From: an uncultured Bacillota bacterium
GTDB taxonomy: Bacteria > Bacillota > Clostridia > Peptostreptococcales > Anaerovoracaceae
DNA length: 8,151 nt
NCBI GenBank assembly: GCA_946631075.1
Contig: CAMOZS010000066.1
Coordinates: forward strand, 1-8,151
Direction of reading: 5' to 3'
A model generated the notes under the pieces. It did not search any database and was not told the origin of the DNA. It was given only the letters and a program-made list of their open reading frames with translations. Of this stretch, positions 1 to 5,675 are shown piece by piece. Each line of letters opens with the position of its first letter. The stretch's first letter is position 1. A program made the position numbers and the translations under genes.

Positions 1-141
1 CTCATCAAAGAGACCGGCGTACTCTTCACCCCCGGCGAGTGCTTCGAGATGGAAGAGTCTGTCCGGATCGGATACGCCTTCGACTCCGAGGTCCTCCAGG
101 AAGGCCTGGACCTGTTCGCCGGATTCCTGAAGACGATCTAA
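1..141 (+). CDS. Class I/II PLP aminotransferase, C-terminal fragment
   Basis: Frame 1 is open from the first base to the TAA at 139-141 and gives the last 46 residues of a protein whose start lies outside the window. The fragment has the closing pattern of fold-type I aminotransferases: a 'GVLFTPGECF' strand, then 'VRIGYAF' with the arginine (fragment residue 22) that in this family binds the substrate alpha-carboxylate, then a final helix of the 'L-x-EGLDLFAGFL' type. Known members transfer amino groups between amino acids and 2-oxo acids using pyridoxal phosphate. Substrate specificity cannot be read from this tail, and the catalytic lysine lies upstream. The gene converges on acetolactate decarboxylase with only 17 bp between the two stop codons. 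Family assignment is fairly sure; the exact enzyme is unknown. Confidence 0.8.
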   Translation, partial: LIKETGVLFTPGECFEMEESVRIGYAFDSEVLQEGLDLFAGFLKTI

Positions 142-150
142 AGATCTAAA
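135..150. repeat. 8-bp perfect tandem duplication across a stop codon
   Basis: GATCTAAA occurs twice back to back (135-142 and 143-150). The first copy contains the TAA stop of the aminotransferase. It looks like a small slippage duplication in the convergent intergenic gap. No function is inferred. Confidence 0.7.
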
Positions 151-158
151 GAACCAAA

Positions 159-887
159 TTATTTATTTCCGGTCCCCTGCTCCACCTGCTTGATGTCGCT
201 TCCGGACGCTTCTTTGAGAGAGTAGGTGTCGAAGGCCGGCTCACTGGGCAGGCGGATCTCGATCTGGTTGATCCTGGCCAGCCGTATCCTGCCCCTGACC
301 ATGCCGATCTCAAAGGTATGGCCGCCCTTTGACCGGTCCTGAGAGAGGAAATGCAGGTGCCAACCCGGAGCGTTGATCCCGTCCATGTAGTCGGGATAGT
401 AGATTCCGGCCAGGGTGCCGGAGATGTCCTCGAAGAGGAAGTCCCGCTGGGTCCTGGACAGGATGTCCTTCAGATCCACGTGCTGGGACTGGTAGGCGGA
501 TTCCGACCTGGCGTATACCCGGTCGAAGTCACCGTCGATCCTGACGATATGCATGCCGTTCAGTCCGAAGTCCTCCTCGATCTTCAGGGTCAGGATCTCC
601 CTCAGCTTTTCGATGCTCCCGACCTCTTCCACCTGAAAATCCAGGGAGAAGTCCGCTTCCGCGACCGAAGCGAAGGGGACTCCCATGTCCGGCTCCGCCT
701 TCCATACAGTCCCGTCCTCCGCCGCCCGGAAACATTCCCCGTCCAGCACGATCATTTCTCCGTTCACGTCTTCAAATGTCCCCAGGCCGATGCTGCCGTG
801 TCTGAGCAGCTCCTCAACGGTTATGACCGGCCGGGTATATCCCAGGGCCAGGGCCTGCAGGGTCGAAACCTGATAGATCTTCATCAT
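159..887 (-). CDS. budA: Alpha-acetolactate decarboxylase
   Basis: This enzyme decarboxylates (S)-2-acetolactate to (R)-acetoin in the cytoplasm, diverting pyruvate-derived acetolactate away from valine/leucine synthesis into neutral fermentation products. The 242-residue protein has the usual family length and no signal peptide. Near the N-terminus is the signature 'GLGTFEDVNGEMIVLDG' (about residues 34-50; Glu44 is the likely active-site glutamate). Later comes Arg127 in 'YARSES', and then the zinc site: His177 and His179 in 'GWHLHFLS' and His190 in 'KGGH'. The ATG at 887 is preferred because AAGGTG at 900-895 lies 7 nt upstream. The in-frame GTG at 893 is almost on top of that site, and the ATG at 884 is 10 nt away. 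The next gene upstream diverges across a short control region. No acetolactate synthase gene is in the window. Assignment is very secure. Confidence 0.95.
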   Translation of the reverse strand: MMKIYQVSTLQALALGYTRPVITVEELLRHGSIGLGTFEDVNGEMIVLDGECFRAAEDGTVWKAEPDMGVPFASVAEADFSLDFQVEEVGSIEKLREILTLKIEEDFGLNGMHIVRIDGDFDRVYARSESAYQSQHVDLKDILSRTQRDFLFEDISGTLAGIYYPDYMDGINAPGWHLHFLSQDRSKGGHTFEIGMVRGRIRLARINQIEIRLPSEPAFDTYSLKEASGSDIKQVEQGTGNK

Positions 888-910
888 TCTCACTCACCTT
901 TTTTCAGCTC

Positions 911-943
911 TTGAACATATCCCTTCCTCAATTCGTGTATAAT
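911..943 (+). promoter_or_regulatory. Putative sigma-A promoter for the CPBP-exonuclease pair
   Basis: A perfect TATAAT lies at 938-943. The best -35 candidate is TTGAAC at 911-916, but the 21-bp spacer is longer than the 16-18 bp norm, so recognition may rest mainly on the -10 box or need an activator. The predicted start is near 950, about 40 nt before the ATG at 991. The reverse complement of this A/T-rich patch gives TATTAT, with a weak TTCACG 19 bp away, so it might also serve the divergent decarboxylase gene. That second use is only a possibility. Confidence 0.45.
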
Positions 944-944
944 A

Positions 945-964
945 GGGACCATACCGAAGGTCCC
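945..964. promoter_or_regulatory. Inverted repeat at the predicted start site, possible operator
   Basis: GGGACC (945-950) and GGTCCC (959-964) form a perfect 6-bp inverted repeat separated by 8 bp. It begins one base after the TATAAT box and spans the expected transcription start of the CPBP gene, in the control region shared with the divergent acetolactate decarboxylase gene. The position suits a repressor operator. A hairpin in the RNA would need a start site upstream of 945. There is no U-run, so it is not a terminator. Confidence 0.4.
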
Positions 965-990
965 GTGAACACAGGAAAGGTCATCTCTAT

Positions 991-1932
991 ATGGCAACCG
1001 ACTTACACAAAAAAATCTTCCGCCCCTACGCCAAGCAGTCCGACATCCTCCCCATAGCGTGGATCCTGACCGCTTTGCTCCTTATCGGCGGACAGAAGGC
1101 GGGCCAGGCCCTGCTCAGGATCCCTTCCGCCGCCCAAAGGCTGGACAGCCTGGCGGGAAGTCCCGATGCCGGCGGCTCACTTGGGATGCTGGCAGGCTCC
1201 GCCGGAGTCTGGATCCTGTTTATCGGCCTGATCATCTTCTGGCGGCCGGACCGGCCCATGCTCAGGGCCGTTACCCATAACCGGGCCGGCAACACACTGA
1301 AGCTTGGCCTGCTGGGTCTACTGGCCGGCCTGGGCCTTTGCAGCCTTTGCGTTCTGGTCCCGGTCATCCTGGGCGATCTGAGGCTTGACCGTCAGGGCAT
1401 GGACCTTCTGCCCATGGGCCTCTTCCTGATCGCCGTCATCATCTGGTCCGGCGCTGAAGAGCTTGCCGCCTGCTGCTTCCTCTACCAGAAGCTGCGCCGC
1501 AGGTACCGGCATCCGGCAATGGCAATCCTGGGAAGTTCCCTCTTCGCCGCCGCCCTCCGCCTTATCAGTCCCGGCTTTTCTCTGTCCCTTCTGGCCCAGG
1601 TCACGGTCACGGGCCTTCTCCTCTCCCTGGTCATCTACTACTGGGGGAGCTTCTGGGCGTGCTGGGGACTGCGGACCGGTTGGTATTTCGCCCAGTGGAT
1701 CCTCTTCGGTCTTCCCTGCTGCGGCCAGGTCTGCGCCCTCTCCCTTTTCCGGCCGGACCCGGCATCTCCCGGAGGCAGTCCCTTCTGGGACGCGGGATCC
1801 GGTATCGAGGGAAGCATCCTGGCGGTCCTGCTCATGGTCTGGCTCTGCATCACCGTCATCGTCTGCGGCATGCGGTCGGGGCGAAGGGAGGACCTCTGGA
1901 GGGAAGCCGCCGGAGCCTATGAAACAGTCTGA
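991..1932 (+). CDS. CPBP-family membrane protein with degenerate catalytic motifs
   Basis: This is a 313-residue integral membrane protein with about eight hydrophobic segments (near residues 21-34, 64-84, 105-128, 138-158, 176-192, 195-218, 219-245 and 274-292). The layout from 153 to 292 follows the CPBP (CAAX protease / bacteriocin-processing, Abi) fold: 'GAEELAACCFLYQKLRRRY', 'SSLFAAALRLISPGFS', 'TGLLLSLVIYYWGSFW', 'GLRTGWYFAQ', 'FGLPCCG' and 'GIEGSILA'. Active members use EExxxR, FxxxH and HxxxN. Here the two glutamates remain (156, 157), but the arginine is Cys161, the first histidine Arg190, the second histidine Arg228 and the asparagine Tyr232. Proteolysis is therefore unlikely, and a scaffold, immunity or regulatory role is an inference. 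The start is supported by AGGAAAGG at 973-980, 10 nt upstream. Exonuclease III follows after 20 nt, probably in one transcript. Confidence 0.75.
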   Translation: MATDLHKKIFRPYAKQSDILPIAWILTALLLIGGQKAGQALLRIPSAAQRLDSLAGSPDAGGSLGMLAGSAGVWILFIGLIIFWRPDRPMLRAVTHNRAGNTLKLGLLGLLAGLGLCSLCVLVPVILGDLRLDRQGMDLLPMGLFLIAVIIWSGAEELAACCFLYQKLRRRYRHPAMAILGSSLFAAALRLISPGFSLSLLAQVTVTGLLLSLVIYYWGSFWACWGLRTGWYFAQWILFGLPCCGQVCALSLFRPDPASPGGSPFWDAGSGIEGSILAVLLMVWLCITVIVCGMRSGRREDLWREAAGAYETV

Positions 1933-1952
1933 ACTACATGGAGGAAACAAAC

Positions 1953-2780
1953 ATGAAATTTATATCCTGGAATATCGATTCGTTAAACGCCGCCCTGACC
2001 GGGACCAGCCCCCGCTCAGACCTTTCCCGCGATGTCCTTGAGACCATCGCAGGAGAGGACGCCGACATCATCGCCCTGCAGGAGACCAAGCTTCCGGCCG
2101 GCGGGATGAACAAGAAACAGGAAAAAGCCCTCCGGGATTTCTTCCCGGATCATGAGATCGGCTGGATCAGCTCCCGTGAGCCCGCCCGAAAAGGCTATGC
2201 GGGCACCATGGCCCTGTGGCGGTCAGGACTGCCGGTCAAGGCCGACTATCCGTCCATCGGGGCTCCCGAACCCATGGATATGGAAGGCCGGCTCATCACC
2301 CTGGAGCTTCCCGGCTTTTTCTTCAACCTGGTCTATACGCCCAACGCCGGCGACGGTCTGCGAAGACTGGCCGAGCGTCAGGTCTGGGATCAGAAATATG
2401 CCGAATATCTCTCGGAGCTTGACCGGATCAAGCCGGTCATCTCCTGCGGAGACTACAATGTCGCCCACCGGGAGATCGACCTGGCCCATCCCGAAAGCAA
2501 CCACCATTCGGCCGGCTTCACCGATGAAGAAAGAGAAGGCTTCAGCAAGCTTCTTGCCGCTGGTCTGACCGACAGCTTCCGCCATCTTCACGGGGACATC
2601 CCCGGCGCCTATTCCTGGTGGGCCCAGCGGGTCCGGACCAGCAAGATCAACAACAGCGGCTGGAGGATCGACTATTTCCTCGTCAGCGACCGGATCGCGG
2701 ACTCCGTCGTCCGGTCCGAGATGCTGGACTCCGGTCCCCGTCAGGACCATGCCCCCATCCTTCTGGAAATGTCCTTCTGA
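1953..2780 (+). CDS. xthA: Exodeoxyribonuclease III (AP endonuclease, ExoA/XthA type)
   Basis: This is a Mg-dependent DNA-repair enzyme of the endonuclease/exonuclease/phosphatase fold. Family members cut 5' of abasic sites and trim 3' ends in base-excision repair. The 275 residues carry the motifs in order: 'SWNIDSLNA' (Asn7), 'LQETKL' (metal-binding Glu44), 'YTPN' (128-131), 'GDYN' (Asp167, Asn169), 'YSWW' (220-223), 'RIDYFLVS' (Asp240) and a terminal 'DHAP' (Asp265, His266). The usual length is 250-280, so it looks complete. The ATG at 1953 is chosen over an in-frame ATG at 1938 because GGAGGA at 1940-1945 sits 7 nt before it and would lie inside the longer reading frame. The gene follows the CPBP gene by 20 nt and converges with the acetyltransferase gene, whose stop codon is 15 bp away. 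No terminator hairpin is visible between the two. Confidence 0.93.
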   Translation: MKFISWNIDSLNAALTGTSPRSDLSRDVLETIAGEDADIIALQETKLPAGGMNKKQEKALRDFFPDHEIGWISSREPARKGYAGTMALWRSGLPVKADYPSIGAPEPMDMEGRLITLELPGFFFNLVYTPNAGDGLRRLAERQVWDQKYAEYLSELDRIKPVISCGDYNVAHREIDLAHPESNHHSAGFTDEEREGFSKLLAAGLTDSFRHLHGDIPGAYSWWAQRVRTSKINNSGWRIDYFLVSDRIADSVVRSEMLDSGPRQDHAPILLEMSF

Positions 2781-2795
2781 GGGACGGGCATCTGA

Positions 2796-3368
2796 CTATT
2801 CCTGATCGATCCTCTTGATGAACCTGGCCGGAACGCCCCCGACTATGGTGCCTTCCTCAACGTCCTTGTTGACTACGGCCCCGGCCGCTACCACCGCGTT
2901 GTCCCCGATGGTCACGCCGGAGGTGACGACCGCTCCCGCGCCGATCCATACCCCTTTGCCGATGTGGATCGGCGCCGGGTGGAGCTGTTGCCTTTTGGCC
3001 GGATCCAGGTCATGGTCCAGGGTGGCCAGGATCACTCCGTGACCGATCAGGGCCCCGTCCTCGATAACGATGCCCCCCTGATCCTGGAATTTGCATCCGG
3101 CGTTGATGAAGACCTGGTCTCCGATGGTGATGTTCTTTCCAAAGTCTGTGTAGAAGGGCGGGAAGAGGCCGAAGTTTTTGCCGACCGGTTTGCCGATCAG
3201 CTTCGAAAAGAGATCGGCCAGTTCCTCCGGCTCATGATAGACCGTGTTGATCTCCATGGTGATCTTCTGGGCCTGCCGGCTGTAATACCGCATCAGCTCG
3301 ATCACTTCCCAGTCCTCTCCCACTGTGTCTCCATTGTTGAAATGCTGCAGCAGTTCCTTTAAATCCAT
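2796..3368 (-). CDS. Maltose/galactoside O-acetyltransferase-like hexapeptide protein
   Basis: A 190-residue member of the LacA/Maa/NodL group. These enzymes move acetyl from acetyl-CoA to a sugar hydroxyl and act as cytoplasmic trimers. Residues about 1-60 form the helical N-terminal Maa/Nod cap domain. From about 62 onward the left-handed beta-helix repeats appear, with the typical 'FGLFPPFYTDFGKNITIGDQVFINAGC' run split over several turns. Next is the catalytic histidine in 'LDHDLDP' (His119), then 'KGVWIGAGAVVTSGVTIG' and the closing 'GGVPARFIKRI' signature. Length and motifs are normal. GGAGG at 3379-3375 lies 6 nt before the ATG. It is the second gene of a minus-strand pair, 21 nt after the PLP enzyme. 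The acceptor sugar, or another alcohol or thiol, cannot be determined from sequence. Confidence 0.88.
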   Translation of the reverse strand: MDLKELLQHFNNGDTVGEDWEVIELMRYYSRQAQKITMEINTVYHEPEELADLFSKLIGKPVGKNFGLFPPFYTDFGKNITIGDQVFINAGCKFQDQGGIVIEDGALIGHGVILATLDHDLDPAKRQQLHPAPIHIGKGVWIGAGAVVTSGVTIGDNAVVAAGAVVNKDVEEGTIVGGVPARFIKRIDQE

Positions 3369-3389
3369 TCCTTTCCTCCCGTTTTTCTC

Positions 3390-4664
3390 TTATCTGCCTG
3401 CCACCATGGAACGGACCGCGCTCAATGCCCGGTCGATGTCGCTCTGGGTACAATAGGGCGCCAGTCCCAGGCGGACCATGCCCCCGTCATTCAGGAAGCC
3501 CATGGCATCCATGATCTCCACCGCGTAGTAGTCCCCGTGCCAGGAATTGATTCCCCGGTCGCCCAGGACTTTGGTGACCTCCTCCGTGGAGAAGCCGTCC
3601 ACCCGGAAGACCACCGTCGGCGTTCTCGGCTGGCCTTCCGCCGGTCCATAGACCCGCACTCCGGGAATGTCCCGAAGGCCGAACCGCAGCTGCCGGGCCA
3701 GTTCGCTCTCGTAGCGGTCGAAGGCGGTCATGCCGGCGACCACGTTCCTTCTCCTTCCGCTGAGGCCTTCCAGTTCCTCTTCGAAGCAGTCCGCGTACTC
3801 CTCGCCTACACCTGCGATGAAGTTGACCGCTTCAGTGACGCCGGACAGGAGTTCATACTGGGGCGTTCCCATATGGAAGCGGCGGGGGCCTTCGGCGATG
3901 TCCTCGCACATCACATTGTAGAAGTCCAGCTTTTGGATCAGCTCCTTCTTCATGTAGATGACGCCCACGTGGGGGCCGAACCACTTATAGGCGGAGCAGA
4001 TCAGCACATCCGTATCGATGTCCTTGACGTCGATGGGGAAATGGGCGGCGTAATGGACCGCGTCCACCACCGTGATCGCTCCGACTTCGTGGGCCATCCG
4101 GATCAGCTCCTTCACGTCGGTCACCGTGCCAAGCCCGTTGGAAGCCCAGTTGAGCGAGACCAGCTTGGTCTTTGGCGACAGCTTGGCCTTGAAATCCTCC
4201 AGATCCAGCTGCTGTGTCTCTGTATCCAGCCGGGCCACCTTCAGCGTATAGCCGTCCTTGGCCAGCTGCATCCAGGGAGCGATATTGGCCCGGTGCTCCA
4301 GTTCATTGGAGAGGATCTCATCCCCAGGCTCGAGCTGCCTTGCCAGAGCGTGGGCGAAGTTGGTGTTGTTCTGGGTGGATGAACAGTTGAAACCGATCTC
4401 CTCCGGGCTGCATCCCAGAAGGTCGGCTGCCGCTTCTCTGGCTCCGTCCTCCACGATGTCGCAGAAGGCGCTCGCCTTGAAATTGCCTCCTTCGTTGGCG
4501 TTTCTCTCCACCATGTACTGCAGGACAGCATCCAGGACCCGCTGTGGGATCTGGGTCCCTCCCGGACCGTCAAGATAGGCGATGGGCGCCCCCTCCACCT
4601 CAAGTTTCAGCGCCGGAAACTGCTTCCGGACCTCCGCCGCGTCGAATCTGAAATCCTTAGCCAT
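3390..4664 (-). CDS. Class-V PLP enzyme, 'cysteine desulfurase-like' (VC1184 type)
   Basis: A 424-residue fold-type I PLP enzyme related to SufS/NifS. Visible elements are an N-terminal 'YLDGPGGTQIP' (30-40), 'NELEHRAN' with His124 expected to stack on the cofactor, 'SLNWASNGLGTVTD' (170-183), 'VVDAVHYAAH' with Asp201 contacting the pyridine nitrogen, and 'CSAYKWFGPHVGV' with Lys227 as the Schiff-base lysine. The C-terminus has 'GGMVRLGLAPYCTQSDI'. At the place where SufS/NifS carry the persulfide cysteine, this protein reads 'GINSWHGDYYA', without cysteine. I recall this as typical of the VC1184-like subfamily, so true desulfurase activity is doubtful and the substrate is unknown. The ATG at 4664 is preferred because GGGAGGAGGT at 4680-4671 lies 6 nt upstream. 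An open extension to 4913 only reads the opposite strand of the transporter gene. It is first in an operon with the acetyltransferase. Confidence 0.88.
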   Translation of the reverse strand: MAKDFRFDAAEVRKQFPALKLEVEGAPIAYLDGPGGTQIPQRVLDAVLQYMVERNANEGGNFKASAFCDIVEDGAREAAADLLGCSPEEIGFNCSSTQNNTNFAHALARQLEPGDEILSNELEHRANIAPWMQLAKDGYTLKVARLDTETQQLDLEDFKAKLSPKTKLVSLNWASNGLGTVTDVKELIRMAHEVGAITVVDAVHYAAHFPIDVKDIDTDVLICSAYKWFGPHVGVIYMKKELIQKLDFYNVMCEDIAEGPRRFHMGTPQYELLSGVTEAVNFIAGVGEEYADCFEEELEGLSGRRRNVVAGMTAFDRYESELARQLRFGLRDIPGVRVYGPAEGQPRTPTVVFRVDGFSTEEVTKVLGDRGINSWHGDYYAVEIMDAMGFLNDGGMVRLGLAPYCTQSDIDRALSAVRSMVAGR

Positions 4665-4719
4665 GTCTGCACCTCCTCCCGGACTTCCATGACTTCTCCG
4701 GGTCCATAGTTTCTTCCAT

Positions 4720-4748
4720 ATTTTATCATAGCGGGCGATGTGGTACAA
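4720..4748 (-). promoter_or_regulatory. Promoter of the PLP enzyme-acetyltransferase operon
   Basis: Read on the minus strand, TTGTAC (4748-4743) and TAAAAT (4725-4720) are separated by exactly 17 bp, a good sigma-A layout. The start would be near 4713, giving a leader of about 50 nt before the ATG at 4664. The -35 box overlaps the -10 box of the divergent transporter promoter. Confidence 0.6.
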
Positions 4749-4749
4749 T
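4741..4749 (+). promoter_or_regulatory. Extended -10 promoter of the EamA-SGNH operon
   Basis: TGG followed by TACAAT (4744-4749) fits an extended -10 element (TGn plus hexamer). The position 17 bp upstream reads TTTTAT (4721-4726), a weak -35, which is acceptable for extended -10 promoters. The predicted first transcribed base is near 4756, which is the A of the transporter ATG. The element shares bases with the divergent -35 box. Confidence 0.55.
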
Positions 4750-4755
4750 CTGCAT

Positions 4756-5673
4756 ATGGAGCGAGAGACAAACAACAAACTGATACTGACCATATTTCTG
4801 GTGGCAATGGTTTCCATCGGCTGGGGCATCGCCTTTATTTCCCTGGCCACCCTGCTGAAGGCCATGGCTCCCATGCAGCTTCTGGCCTGCCGGTGGACCA
4901 TCACCGCGGCCATCTTCCTGGTCCTGATCGGGGCCGGAAGGATACGGATCCGGCTTCGGGGCAGGAAAAACGTGCCCTTCCTTTTTCTGGCGGGCCTGTT
5001 CGAGCCCTGCGCCTATTCCATCCTGGAAGCCTACGGGGTCAAGATGACCTCGGCCTCCACCAGCGCCATCTTCGTTGCCACCATACCCTGCATGACCCTG
5101 ATCCTGGGGATCCTCCTCTTCCGCAATAAGGCGGACTGGAAGCTGGTGGCAAGCCTGGTCATCACCTTCGCGGGAGTGGTCGTCGCGACCTTCTTTTCCC
5201 CGGCCTTCGCCATGGGCGGGACCCGGGCCGGCATGCTCTGCATGACCGCCGGTGTTGTGGCGGCCAGCATGTACAGCCTTTCCAGCAAAAAAGCCTCGGA
5301 GGATTTCGACGCCCAGACGGTGACCGCCGTCATGGCCTTCGAAGGAGCCATCCTCTTCAACGGGATCGCCCTCCTGCAGGGACACGGAGCGGACACCTTC
5401 CTGATCCCCTTCAGCGCCCCATCGCTTGCGGCCCACATGCTCTTTCTGGCGGTCTTCTGCGCTTTCGCGTCCTACGTCTGTTACAACAAACTGCTCCAGT
5501 ATGTGGACGCGGCCCTGGGCAACAATATCGTCAGCAGCCTTTCCACGGTCATCGGTGTCGTGGCCGGTATCCTGATCATGGGGGACCTGTGGGGCTGGTA
5601 TACCATCATCGGACTTGCCATCACCCTGGCCGGGGTATGGCTGTCGACCTTGAGAATGAAGGAGGATTTATAA
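4756..5673 (+). CDS. EamA/DMT-family transporter
   Basis: A 305-residue polytopic inner-membrane protein with about ten hydrophobic segments arranged as two EamA repeats (roughly 9-145 and 157-298). Each half has the expected glycine/alanine-rich helices: 'GWGIAFISLATLLKAMAPMQ' and 'RWTITAAIFLVL' in the first, and 'ASYVCYNKLLQYVDAALGN' and 'GVVAGILIMGDLWGW' with a closing 'GLAITLAGVWLS' in the second. Family members export small metabolites such as amino acids; the substrate here is unknown. The first membrane helix starts at about residue 8, so a start downstream of 4756 would damage it. The in-frame ATG at 4738 lies upstream of the predicted promoter -10 box and would not be transcribed from it. 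No ribosome binding site precedes 4756, which suggests a leaderless message. The SGNH gene begins 2 nt after the stop. Confidence 0.87.
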   Translation: MERETNNKLILTIFLVAMVSIGWGIAFISLATLLKAMAPMQLLACRWTITAAIFLVLIGAGRIRIRLRGRKNVPFLFLAGLFEPCAYSILEAYGVKMTSASTSAIFVATIPCMTLILGILLFRNKADWKLVASLVITFAGVVVATFFSPAFAMGGTRAGMLCMTAGVVAASMYSLSSKKASEDFDAQTVTAVMAFEGAILFNGIALLQGHGADTFLIPFSAPSLAAHMLFLAVFCAFASYVCYNKLLQYVDAALGNNIVSSLSTVIGVVAGILIMGDLWGWYTIIGLAITLAGVWLSTLRMKEDL

Positions 5674-5675
5674 AT

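Noticed and set aside
1318..1950. 210-codon minus-strand frame opposite the CPBP gene
   Set aside because: Antisense shadow, very rich in Asp/Gly/Pro/Gln, with no domain. The plus strand gives a coherent membrane protein.
1938..1952. Upstream ATG for exonuclease III adding five residues
   Set aside because: The GGAGGA site at 1940-1945 would be inside the coding region. The family begins with Met-Lys-Phe-type residues at the ATG at 1953.
2781..2795. Possible bidirectional terminator between exonuclease III and acetyltransferase genes
   Set aside because: Only 15 bp, with no hairpin and no T-run on either strand.
3537..4382. 281-codon open frame on the plus strand
   Set aside because: It lies wholly antisense to the well-supported PLP enzyme gene, has no ribosome binding site and shows no recognisable domain. 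Long antisense frames are expected at this GC content.
4665..4913. N-terminal extension of 83 codons on the PLP enzyme
   Set aside because: It reads the opposite strand of the transporter gene and promoter, and a textbook ribosome binding site sits just before the internal ATG at 4664.
4726..5436. 236-codon open frame on the minus strand
   Set aside because: Antisense to the EamA gene. The product is a low-complexity Gly/Asp/Arg/His-rich chain typical of shadow frames.
5589..5675. Longer start for the SGNH hydrolase
   Set aside because: It would overlap the transporter gene by 85 nt and add non-family residues. A good ribosome binding site precedes the ATG at 5676.
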